From: Phanerodontia chrysosporium
Taxonomy: Eukaryota; Basidiomycota; Agaricomycetes; Polyporales; Phanerochaetaceae
Assembly (NCBI GenBank): GCA_001910725.1
Contig: MJGA01000078.1
Coordinates: 1 to 50,381 of the forward strand
Length of the DNA: 50,381 nucleotides
Reading direction: 5' to 3'
Positions 30,923 through 41,438 of the stretch are shown here, one piece after another; position 1 is the first letter of the stretch; every line of letters begins with the position of its first letter. Made by a program: the position numbers and the translations under genes. The notes beneath the pieces were generated by a model. The model saw only the letters and a program-made list of their open reading frames with translations, made no database searches and was not told the origin of the DNA.

Positions 30923-32622
30923 CTACAACATGCCCTCCAGCATCTCACGCGCGCGTTCCCAGTCCTGATCGGGCATCCGCTCCCAGTGGAAGCGCCAGAT
31001 GTCTTGCAGCGTGTCGCCAACCTTCTCGAGCTCCGCGAGGTCTCCTCTGCGTAAGCGTTCCGTGTCCGTTCCAAGCGGCAGGTAGCCCGGGTGAAACTCG
31101 TACAGAAAGCCGACGCGCAGCGAGCGCTCGACGACGTCGCTGGCGACGGGACGACGGATGGCATCGTAGACCTGCAACGCTGTGGCGACGTTGTCGGTCG
31201 TGACGAGCGTGTGAGAGAGAATGCGCCCGAGAATGTACGAGTCCTGCACACGTCTCGTGGGTAAGCGAGAGAGCAAATGACGTTGAATAACGTACGTCGA
31301 TCGCCTGGCCTGCGCCCGCTCCGAAGTGTGTGCTCATGGCGTGAGCCTATGCCCGAGCGTCAACCACATACGGACGACGAAAAGCGCCCGTCGGACTTAC
31401 CGAATCACCAATGAGCGCAACCCGTTCGTCGACATACTGAGGCAGGCCACGAACGTGACTGATAGCCCACTTGGAGACTTCGCTCACATTCTAGGAATCA
31501 TCATCGTTGAGATTTGGTAGGATGAAGCAGCAGTGAAACCTACATCCATTGCAGCGCATATATCGTCCTCCCAGTCCTTGTATAGTTCCGCGATCTCCTC
31601 CTTTGACGCGATTGTGACTGATGGCCCGGTGAGAGGTTTGCCAAGTCCGCCAGGAACGGTGTCAAATACGAGCACGTTTATCCACTGCGAAGAAATCGGG
31701 TAGGAGATGACGTGCTTTACGATGGATAAGCATTTTGTAATGGAACGCTGCCGCAGAAGGCCAACATACCTTCCCATCACCACACCACTGTGTAGAGCAA
31801 ATGAGCGACTGACGGCACGATCCAGGAGCCGAACATACCATGAACCCTCCAGAAAGCATGAGATTCTGGGGTGAAACGGCCCTGAGTCGCTCCGCGTCGA
31901 TGAGCGTCCGATACGCATACGTGCCCGTCCATGTCGGCTGAGCAGTCTGCAGAATCGCAGTCGCCTTCTCTGGATTGTACCGTGACGCTCGGTTCGCGAG
32001 ATCGGTAAACATGGCCTTCCGGGTCGGCGAGCCTATGCCATCAGCGCCGATGAGAATGTCTGCGCGAGAGACGGACCCATCAGCAAAGCACAGAGACACG
32101 CCGGCTGCGTCTTGGTCGTAGCTTTTCAGTTTCTTCGAGAAGTGGACCTTCAGCCATGGCGTAGAGTCGGGCTTGAGAGCTTCTACGAGGAGGGTGATCA
32201 TCTCCACGCGTGGAAGTGCCATGCTACCATCTATGAGCACGTGTGAAACTCGTAAACGGGAAGGGCTAGTAACGCGCTTACGTGGGATAGTCAGGGTGTG
32301 AAATGCAAAGGGCTCCTTGGTATCGCTCTTGCGTAGAGAGAACGGCGGGGAGACGGCACGGTCCTTCAGCGCGGCCTGCAGCCCTAACGCAGAGAAGATG
32401 CTGCGCGTTCGGTGCCAGACAGTTATGCCTGCTCCTATCTCTGTGAAGGCTGACCCGGCTTCGTAGAGATCAACGGCGAGGGCTTCAGGGTTCGCGAACG
32501 TCTTCAGGACGAGCGCGAGCGCGAGCCCGCTGATTCCACCACCGCTATCAAAACCAAATGAGATTCCTATGAGTCTAGTGCAGCTGTAGTGCGGCGCACC
32601 AGACCGCGATCTTTAAGACCAT
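30923..32622 (-). CDS. FAD-dependent monooxygenase FMO-D, salicylate-hydroxylase-like
   Basis: Starts at 32622 (MVLKIAV) and ends at 30923 (EMLEGML). Eight exons follow the family layout. The first, of 23 nt, splices into CGGGISGLALALVLKTF. Then come EIGAGITVWHRTRSIFSALG, ADILIGADGIGSPTRKAMF, an 18-nt exon (WCGDGK), RVALIGDS, AMSTHFGAGAGQAID and QVYDAIRRPVASDVVERSLRVG. All its donors are GT, unlike FMO-A, -B and -C. It shares exon-2 and C-terminal wording with FMO-B, so B and D form one subtype. No break was found in the frame. It would hydroxylate an aromatic substrate using NAD(P)H and O2 (family knowledge). Confidence 0.88.
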
Positions 32623-33660
32623 GTTCTCCTAGTAGCTGCAAGTCGGGAGAGGGAGAACGCAGGATGCGATACCTGAGTTTGAGAGATTTGGCCATGGGAG
32701 CGCAAATTAGTCGTGGGATTGTCATAGCTTTGCGCAGAGGCACCGGTTCTCTACACTTTGGCTACGTCGCTTCGCTCATGACCACCGAGGTCCATGCCAG
32801 CGAGGCAATATGCTGGCACAGGTTCGAGATAGGAGCTCTGCCTCGCGCTCAATTTCTTCGCTCAGACACTAGGGGTCTAGTGCCCTGCAGTCATTACAGT
32901 TTCGTGGCTCAGTATGCGTGCATGAGACTATTCTCACCGTCAGTCCCACACGTCCTGATGAAAAGGCATTGCCCTCGGTACCTTCTTTGTCGGTCTCCTG
33001 CACAAGTCTTGACTGCCTAGTAGGTCTAAGACTGTCCGAGCTTTTCCACGAAATCTCGAGGTTGGTACAACACGTGATGTAGGAGGACTGTAGTGGTCAT
33101 CATGGGCGAGGGTATGAGAGCGGAAAGCGAGGATCTCCGGTTATCTGATCGAGATGCCTACTTTATCTAATCTGAGCCGGCCTCAGTTTGGGCGCCTTTC
33201 TTGGTCGCCCTAACCCTAAGGTAAGATGACCGCTTTCCTTCAACTTAAACGTTGTCACCGACGGTCCCGAGGATGCAGTCGAGATTGTCTCCTATTTAGA
33301 GACAACTCAACTGGTACGTGCTCGAGTCGTGTCTATACAACGAGAAACGAGGAATTTGTACTTCGCTCCGGCATCGCACCCGTCGCCGCAAACGCTTGAC
33401 CCCTAGATCCTCCGTCAACACAGTCAACAACGATGGCAAGGCTCATGTCGAGGCACTCCCACAGTTCCCCGGCTCCGCACGGAGACGTCGCTGGTCGCAA
33501 GGAGCCTACTACGTGATCACAGGAACATGCTCACGGGATGAACGAGTTCCCCGCTAATTGCGTCTATTGTCCTTCCACAGGATATCTAGGTCTATACTTT
33601 GGGTCCCCCGCCCAAGACCTTCCCCTCTACCGCTCTGCCACCACATAGAAAGCACGCACA
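32623..33660. other. intergenic, no gene recognised
   Basis: Contains the upstream region of FMO-D and of the plus-strand gene at 33661, so it may serve as a divergent promoter of about 1 kb. The plus-strand frame 32589-33020 looks like chance. Two CCCTAA units near 33208 resemble the fungal telomere repeat but are too few to mean much. Confidence 0.4.
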
Positions 33661-35165
33661 ATGGCTACAATTCCCCCGCCTAGTCAGTTGTCTGCATGTC
33701 GGAGCGTCAAGCAGGTGCCCGAGCTCTCTGTGGGCGAGCAGGCGGTCTTGCACGCAAGTTCACTGTTAATTCTACTACGCAACTTACCTTGTTACTGACA
33801 CCATCGTTACGACCAGACATCGCTCAAATCTTTGTGCAAGAAGCACCTGAATCCACACCTGATGTGGCAGGAGCAAACTGAGGAGGCTGACGCGCTGCGC
33901 AGTGAAGCAAGCCGTGCTATCTCGACGTCTTCTATCTGGCATTGACGTTAGCTTAGGCTCGCAAGGAATGCCCCTTCCTGGCCCGCTACGAAGACGCGTG
34001 GCCCATTCGATTTGTCGTGTACCACATGCTCAGCGGCTGGCGTTCCAAGCTGAAGCGGCGCTCGCGGACTTCCACCAGGGCGGAGAAGAACTCGAACGGC
34101 ACCCAGGCGCGTTCGAAGCGCCCTGCACGCGCGCGGAAACCACGATACGCGGAGACTCGCAAGTCATCAGTTGAGGAGGAGTCAGCATCTGAGGTGTGTC
34201 TGGCGACTCTGATCATTGACTCGCCTGATGCATTTAACGAGGCCACATCAACTCGTCAAGATGGCAAGGCTGTAGGGTCCTCAACCCATCGCAGTGCAAA
34301 CATGGTTCGCGCTAATCTTGCTCCTCGCGAAGCCGGAGTTAACCGTAACATAGGAAGTGGACCAGCCTGCGAAGGATAGAGTCAACGGCGACCAGGCGGA
34401 GGACAATGTACACATGCACGAACTGATGTACCCTGGCGTTGACGGAGCCGCGGCACACCAGGTTCATTCGTCAGTTGACTCGCGACCACCCTGCTGACCG
34501 TCCTCCCGTGTGCAGAATGCCGGTAATGCTACAGCGGGACCATCGTCATCCGGCAACATAAGGCAGGCCATGGGCACGGCACAAGCCCGTCCAGGGCTGC
34601 CTGCAGCGGACGCTTCGGTGAGGACCTTGTCTTTGATGTGCACTGATGGAGTTGACAGTACCTCTTCCAGAGCTCGTTGTCGTCACTGTCGGCCAGTGGC
34701 GCGTCTACGCCAATAGCTTCAGGCAGTCGGCTGCCCGCGCTGAACATCGACGCACGAGCCCCTCGCAGAGCCGGCACATTCTCTCCCGTGACAGCCTCCT
34801 CGTCGACCGTCTCGCCTCAACCAGGCTCGCCCGTCCTGCAGGCCATCCGCGTCGCCGCACCGGATCCTGCGGCCGCCGCATCGCGCGCCGTGGGCGCCAC
34901 CGCCGCGCGCCCCGCACCATATCCCGACGTCCCGCGGCGCCAGCCTGCGCAGCCGTACGTCCTCGGCTTCCTGCGTGGCGTCGACCCGCAGCTCGCCGCG
35001 CCCGACGTCATGCGCCGTTTCGTCGACGCGGGCATCGTGCAGCGCGCGGACCTGCTGGCGTGCGCGCGCCTCCCGGAGCACGACCTGCTCGCAATGCTGC
35101 GCGCGGACCTAGGCCTCGACACGCTGCGCTCGCGGATGGTGCGCGCGGCGCTGCAGCGGCTGTGA
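33661..35165 (+). CDS. hypothetical protein with basic middle and helical C-terminal domain
   Basis: I do not recognise a named family, and the model is partial. A likely start (MATIPPPSQLSACRSVKQVP) at 33661 is followed by an intron near 33758-33816. A coiled-coil-like piece (KHLNPHLMWQEQTEEADALR) comes next, then CPFLARYEDAWPIRFVVYHM, a motif seen in many agaricomycete hypothetical proteins. A very basic segment (KLKRRSRTSTRAEKNSNG) suggests nuclear or nucleic-acid contacts. The last exon ends in a well-formed helical domain (FLRGVDPQLAAPDVMRRFVD ... MVRAALQRL) resembling SAM-like bundles. Several splice choices remain open because adjacent exons are in different frames. A nuclear structural or regulatory role is only a guess. 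Confidence 0.5.
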
Positions 35166-35305
35166 GCGCTATGGTTCTTGTGTTGTAATCTGTGGTGTCG
35201 GCTCCTTGATCTTTCGACTTGAACGAGTACTTGCTGGATGTATATATTCTCCACAGCACATTGTAATATAGTACAAAACTCTACTGAACATGGTTTCATC
35301 GTATC

Positions 35306-36693
35306 CTACCCCAGTGCAAGCGAAGCGGGATGGTCATGGAAGACTCTGCTCGCGGGCCTTTTCGACGAGAATGGCGAGCGGCATTGCTTCGCCATCAGGC
35401 CTCTCCCACGCATCGCCGGCCTTCGTCGGTGGGAACACGTGCAGCGGGCCGCCCGACGATATGGCGGGTGCCGTCGATAATTGTGAGCTGTCGTTTGATC
35501 TGGCCCGCGACGAGTCCTGCGACCCCGCGGAGCGATACGTGCTCTGCTGCCCCCGCAATCTCGAGCTCGTGCTCCACACTGGTACGCTGTGAGCGGATGG
35601 CGCGCTGCGGCGGTACAAGGGCGCTGCGCACCTGTGGCGAAGACGACAGCATAGATGGACACGTAGTAGTTAGTCATGATCAGGAACACAATGTTCACGT
35701 TGTGGTTCGGATCAGTGTACAGGTCTATTATGAGGGCGATATTGAAGATGACTGCGGTCTGGTGGTCAGTGCAGCCCAAAGCGTGATTGTGATAGCCTGC
35801 CACGTACCGGGGATGACGAAGTTTCCGAGAGCGATCCAGAACAGTGATCTGATGCGATTGGCAAATGAGTTCGGTGAGGACTCGATAACGCGGTGACGAT
35901 TCAATGCTTGGCTGCGACGCAGCTTCCAGATGAACAGCGTGGACAAGTAGCTGGCGGCCAGCGTGAGCACACCGGCACACGGCAAGCAACACCCTGGCGT
36001 ACGCACGCGTTGTCGAAAATCTGCAGAAACCACTCGATCTGCGTGTACGGCGTGTGGCGGTAGTCCTGGGTCTCGGCACCCTGGAGCGCGGTCGGCGCGT
36101 GTGCCGTCGCATTGATCCATTGGTGGAAGTACGTGACTACCACGCCGAGCCGGACGATCTTGACCAACACAGGGAACGCGAAGACCAGCGCGAGTTTGGC
36201 GCGCGGGGTGCGCGACGGCGGAAAGACGACGAGGAGTCGCAGGACGAGCACGAGCTCGGTGAGCCACGGCGCGAGCATGAGCGCAATCCCGATGCCGTCG
36301 GCGCTGGGCCTGCTGACTTGTTTTGTGGGCGAGAGCACGCCCGAGAGCTGTCTTCAGCGTCAGGTACCACGCATCCATCCATACGCGGACACTGCACACC
36401 TCGATGATGTTATTCCAGATCCCCAGCGCAATTCCGAAGAGGATCATGAAGACGTTCAGGATAAATACTGGCTTCTGGCGAGTGGTGTCGTTGGAGAACC
36501 AGAACATAGCGGTGAGCAGCGGGATGAGCATCGACGAGAATATCGTCCCCATGAGCACGAGGCCCAATGGGGCTCGAATACCCGCCACATACGCATCGAG
36601 GATTGAAGCAATGAGCTGAGGGGGTATCTGGGGTGCGCCTGAACCGCTCGGTCCAGTGCCAGGCGCAGGGGACGTTACATTGACTGTAGACAT
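35306..36693 (-). CDS. multi-pass membrane protein of unknown function
   Basis: Starts MSTVNVTSPAPGTGPSG at 36693. Exons join as IIE|LSGVLSPTKQ, FDNA|YLSTLFIWK and FVIP|VIFNIALIIDLY over short GT-AG introns. At least six hydrophobic segments are visible: LGLVLMGTIFSSMLIPLLTA, PVFILNVFMILFGIALGI, IGIALMLAPWLTELVLVLRL, LALVFAFPVLVKIVRLGVVV, SLFWIALGNFVIPVIFNIAL and VFLIMTNYYVSIYAVVFA. The C-terminal tail is Ser-rich or Arg-rich depending on the last splice, which I could not fix, so the end is approximate. The topology suggests a seven-helix receptor-like or transporter-like protein. It is not a clear DUF6533, STE3 or MFS member. Confidence 0.62.
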
Positions 36694-37748
36694 TGTAGGG
36701 ACAGCCAGCTAGGGTTGAGCTCATGTTCCAATGTGCCAGTGAGAGCGGAGTATATACCAGGATCGATAACGCCTTCAGCGCCACCAGATGGAGACAAGGA
36801 GCCTGAATGTGCAGACAAGCGTCTCACCTGCATCTACCGAAGAAGAGACGGCATCATGAGCTCTAAAAAATCCTGCGGCGAAGATGGGAGAGCTTCTATC
36901 ATTAACGAAGAGCTCTGCATACAGTTTGAGCTCAATCTCTACCTGAACTCAAACCGAAACGTGATGCCGCGGGTCGCCTCAATAGCATCAGAAGCAAGCA
37001 TATACCGTCTAGAGTATGGCGCGAGCGTTTATGTCAACAATCGTGCAGGAAGACATAGCGTTACTCAACGGACTTGCATCTGATACCACGACGGACATCA
37101 TCCACCATCTGAGTTGCGCAGCGATGGCCCGAGGCCTCTAGTAGACTTGGAGGATTGCAAGTCGATGTTACTCCTGGAACGTGGGCAGATAAAGGCCCTT
37201 GAGGCAGATCGTCGGTGTACCGGGCTGTGCTCGGTGCGGATGCACATCTTGTGCCGGCGGCGCGGCCATCACGGTATGGCTATGCACCTAAGCAGCTTCT
37301 GAGCGCGTGGCGCTGTAGGCCAGGACGGTGCAGCTCGACTAGTCCCTGGTTTATCCGCAGCGCCGAGCACTTTATCTTTGCCACCTGCTTCCCAGACGGC
37401 AGGAGCAGATGGTAGATAGAGCGTAGCGCGGCCGTCCAAGTGCTCAATTGACAAAGATGGCGGTCGCAGACATCTGCCCATGTCAGTGCTGAGCGATGGT
37501 ATGTGGGCTGACCGAAGAGTACGGAGGCAGGAGGACCAGGGTGGAGGATGGGCGGCCATTTCCTGGACCACGGCCTCACGGTCGTGGGAGTTTGATGTGC
37601 GCGCGGCGCTCGGAAGCAATTCCCAAGTTCTGCAGACGCTGCCATCATCATGCGCGGACCACATCTGTCGTACCACCCGCGGACGGCCTCTAGCTTTGCG
37701 GCCTACACTTATTAGAGCTGGGCAACCGCATCGCCTCAGGTCAACAGC
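36694..37748. other. intergenic, bidirectional promoter region
   Basis: Lies between two divergent genes, the membrane protein on the minus strand and GMC2 on the plus strand. Besides the TATA box at 36751 I see no gene or repeat. Open frames at 37269-37880 on the minus strand are by-products of GC-rich DNA. Confidence 0.4.
36751..36756 (-). promoter_or_regulatory. TATA box of the membrane-protein gene
   Basis: TATATA in GGTATATACTCC on the minus strand lies about 60 nt before the ATG at 36693, a usual spacing in this window. Confidence 0.5.
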
Positions 37749-39801
37749 ATGTGGCCCTTCTCCTCGACGTACCCAACCGTCTCGCCGCAGAGCCTGAAGG
37801 CCGAGTACGACTTCATCATCGTAGGAGGTGCGTGCCATGCAGCAGAGGCTGCTAGCGACCGCTGACCCCGCGCCCGGCACCAGGCGGCATAGCAGGATGC
37901 GTCCTCGCGCGGCGCCTCGCCGAAGACGGTGCGCACAGCGTGCTCGTCGTCGAGAAGGGCGACGCGCGCGACAACTGGCTCGACCGCAACCCGCTGTTGT
38001 CGACGCACTACTGGTCGGACAGGACGCACAGCACCGTGCTCGAGGCGGACATGCTCGGCCAGAAGACCGAGCTCATCACCGGCAAGGGCCTCGGCGGCAC
38101 GTCGAGGATCAACTCGATGCAGTACAGCCGCGGCGTGCCCGGCGAGTACAACGCGTGGGCGCAGGCCGGGCGCAAGGGCTGGAGCTACGACGAGCTTGCG
38201 CCGTACTTTGAGCGGGCAGAGTGCTTGTACAGCCCTGTCACGAAAAGTCACTACGGCTCGCAAGGTGCGCTCTATTGCTCGCTATGTGCGGCGCAGTCTA
38301 ACTGGTGCACAGGGCTAATGAAGATCCAGGCTCCAAAGCCCACATTCAAGTTTGGGCTCAATGCACAGTGAGTGCCCTCTGCTCATTCCTCCCATCCATC
38401 CCGCTCTTACCGGCCGGCAGCGTCATGCAGGCCTGCCAGAAGGCCGGCTTTGTGTACGGGAAGGACGTCAACGACCCAAAGCTGCCCGCCTCGGGCTGCT
38501 TCCCCATTCACCACTCCATAGACGAGGCAGGCACGCGACAAAGGTGCTTCCGGGCCTTTCTCCCGAAAGACTTCGCCGTGGCGCACAAGGAAAACTTGCA
38601 CCTCTGCGTGAAGACAGTCGCGCGCAAGATCGAGACGGAGCGTTTGCCAGACGGGACGCTGAGAGCTATGGGAGTCGTCGTCCAGGCAGCCACCCCCGGC
38701 GCACCGGGTGTGGCCGTGAAAGCGCGCAAAGAGGTCATTGTGTGCTCTGGCGCACTGCGAACGCCGCAGGTGCTCATGCTGAGGTGCGTACCACACTGTC
38801 CTGGTTATTCCTGCTCTCAACAATCTGCAATAGTGGCATCGGACCTGAGAAACACCTGCAAGAGATGGGAATCCCTGTGGTACACAACCTCGAGGGCGTC
38901 GGATCGAATCTGGTGAGTCATCTCCTTTCTCGTGACCGCATAGCCTCACCCTTGATGGCAGCAAGACCACATGGGCGCGCATGTTGATATGCAATGTCCT
39001 ATCGGAGACTCGCTCACCGCCCTCATCCGACGTCCCTGGCTGCTCCTGTACCAGCTGTTCAGGTACTTTGCGTTCGGCGACGGCTGGTTCCTCACCTCGC
39101 TCGTCGAGGTCTGCATCCTCACGTGCGCGCGATACCTCACGGAAGACGGCGGTCAGCGCGCGCTGACGGAGAACGAACAGGACGCGTCGAAGCCCGAGAA
39201 CGTCCCGGATCTCGAAATTATGACAGTGCGGCACCTCCGTCCCCTCACTATACGCGCACTGACAGCATCTGCAGAGCGCAATCTGCGACTTCCGCTTCCC
39301 AGGGTACGACCACGCGCGGGGGTCGTTCACGATCCTCGCCGCGCCACTGCACCCGTTCTCGCGGGGGAGCGTGCGGCTGCGCTCGGCGGACGCGCTCGCG
39401 GAGCCGGCGGTCACGCTGGGGTTCCTCGACGACGCGCGCGACCGGGCGACCGCGCGCGCGGGCGTGCGCCTCTGCATGCGCATCGTCCGCGAGATGGAGG
39501 ACGCGGGGTACGCCGTGAGCCGCTTCAAGGCGCCGCGCGCGCTCGACGACGACGCGCTCGACGAGTACATCGCGCAACACTCGATGAGCTACCTCCACTA
39601 CAGCAGCACAGCGCGCATGGCCCGCTAGACGACCCCGAGCCCGGCGTTGTCGATGACGAACTCCGCGTGCATGGCTTCGCCAACCTCCGCATCGCAGACG
39701 CGAGTGTCTTTCCGCAGGTGCCGGCGGCGCACCTGCATGCGCCGGTCGTCGCGGTGGCGGAGAAGTGCAGTGATATGGTGCGCGCGGCTTGGAAGGCGTG
39801 A
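37749..39801 (+). pseudogene. GMC-family oxidoreductase 2 with a late frameshift
   Basis: Reads well from ATG 37749. Exon 1 (37749-37827) ends DFIIVG; exon 2 from 37884 completes GGIAGCVLARRLAEDG. GMC signature 1 is KGLGGTSRINSMQYSRG and signature 2 is SGALRTPQVLMLSGIGP, across an intron. GVGSNLQDHMGAHVDM and FPGYDHARGSFTILAAPLHP follow. The active-site stretch SYLHYSSTARMA is then cut by a stop, because GCCCGCTAG (39620-39626) lacks one C of the expected GCCCCGCTAG. With that base the next line (LDDPEPGVVDDELRVHGF, NLRIADASVFPQVPAAHLHA) follows in frame to the stop at 39801. It is therefore a very young pseudogene or an assembly error. It is a different subfamily from the arm GMC genes. Confidence 0.75.
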
Positions 39802-40539
39802 CACTTATTTGTTTCTAGGTTATGTGTAAGGGGTACTCTATGTCGTTCGACTTGTGCTCTCACTGCCGCTACGTAAGGGCCTCACAGTCTCGTCTCCCTC
39901 TCCTTCTGAAGGCGCCCGGAAAGACCGCACTACATACTTATTTAAATAGAGTAGTAAGGGAAGTAGTGGATGGTTATTAGTGGAGTAAAAAGAGAAGAAA
40001 TTGGAAGACGCCTTCCAGAAGGTCTGGTTTATTTTATCCACACAGGTGTGGTATAGTCTCATGTGAAGATACCACTAAGTAGCAGGTCTATTGACTATTG
40101 TGCTTGCGACTTGTGCCAGTGCGCCAGTCACGTGGGACTGTGCTACACCTAATGGAAAGTCATCACATATTCTGTTACCGTCTCTGCCTACCGGTTCATA
40201 GTCCGTTCGTTTATGCGGCTTACAAGATACGTCTTATAAGAATCAAGAGGTGCCAGAAGGTCTGGAACCAAGACTAGGAAACATAGTGACCGCGGGATGC
40301 GACGCCACAAAGCCATTGCCTTTTCAGGGGGCAGTCCGAGATTCTCGGGCCGAGGGCACATAGGCGCTTGTTAAAATCTGTTCTCCGGTCTCGTCCGTCG
40401 TTACGGCAAAGCCTCTCTGTCATTACTCGACGCCTGCCGCCCGCCGCCGAGCGTGCAGTTCTCGCAATGACCTATACACAAATATGCTACTTCCCAAAAT
40501 ATTGTCCGGTTATCCATCTTTCGACTGCCCCGTTTGCGG
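39802..40539. other. intergenic, no gene recognised
   Basis: AT-richer than the surroundings, with a TTTAAATAG tract near 39940 and no matching sequence in the left arm or elsewhere that I noticed. No gene, RNA or terminal repeat could be supported. Confidence 0.4.
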
Positions 40540-41075
40540 CCTGGCCTTCGAGGTGCCCCGCCGCGCGCGTGGAGCGCGAGAAGGTCGACTCGCGCTCGTC
40601 CTGAAGACCCTCACAGACCCCGAAACCTCGCCGTTGATGCCTGCGAAGCCGAACCTTCCGCTGTCCCATCGCCAGCGACGCCGTAGAGCGGTCTCTGCGC
40701 GTCGGCTTCTTGTACGAATTCCACCCGGACTATCTCCCGCCTGGGGCCGACATAGAACGATTACGTGCAGGGGACCGCATGGAGCTCGAGAAGGTCGGCA
40801 ACACCCTGCAGGATATCTGGCGCTTTCACTGGGAGCGAATGCCTGATGAAGACTGGGAGTGCGCGGAGAGAATGTTGGCCGAGAAGTTGTGCGGTCTCTT
40901 GCCGGAATGTCCGTGTCCGAGACATGCCCATATCAGTCCCCTCTCGCTGATCACTCCCACAGAGGTTGTGTGTGTTTGTGTGCTGTTGGGCAGAGTCAGC
41001 ACTGTGAATCGTAATGAGGGAACAATCCGAAGACTTCGTGCCGTCGGTACGTCGTTTATCTGCTACTTCCGATAG
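40540..41075 (+). pseudogene. FMO-B' relic with most of the gene deleted
   Basis: The left part (about 40590-40650) matches exon 2 of FMO-D/B (LALVLKT...PE...SP against LALVLKTFANPEALAVD). After CCCATCGCCA the sequence jumps straight into the last exon (SDAVERSLRVGFLYEFHPDY pattern, DIERLRAGDRMELEKVGNTL, ECPCPRHAHISPLSLITP). The DG motif, microexon, GD motif and roughly 1.2 kb between are absent. It cannot make an enzyme. Its position marks the inner end of the right arm. Confidence 0.75.
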
Positions 41076-41438
41076 ACCCGTCCCAGGACGCTGACATTTT
41101 TGCAGTAGTCAGCAGTCGAGTTCATGAGAGACATCCAAGTCCCAGTGTTGTCACTAGGTCGATTATACGCTATACCCGATAGACATCTCCGGTGAGGTGG
41201 ACGTGCGGCAATACGCACTACGCTCATGAGAAACCCGGATTTGTTGTCGTGGCCCGGATTCTGGCGTTCGCAAAGGGCTTACGCGCATGTCGGCCGCCGT
41301 TTCTTGACATCGCATAGTTCTGCTACGCGAGCTAGTCAGAGCTGAGCGTCGGGCAGTCGCGAATGTGGCTACTTAAGACGTGTCCTTCAGCGGGGTGTTC
41401 AAATCCCCAACCGCGCTCTCACTCCTGTCACCGGCAGA

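Noticed and set aside
33205..33220. Telomere-like CCCTAACCCTAA near the middle of the palindrome, and a similar CCCTAACCCTA at about 48425
   Set aside because: Only two units each; expected by chance in 50 kb and not at either fold point, so not evidence of telomere fusion.
37269..37880. 203-aa minus-strand frame between the membrane protein and GMC2
   Set aside because: It overlaps the start and first intron of GMC2 in antisense and has no recognisable content.
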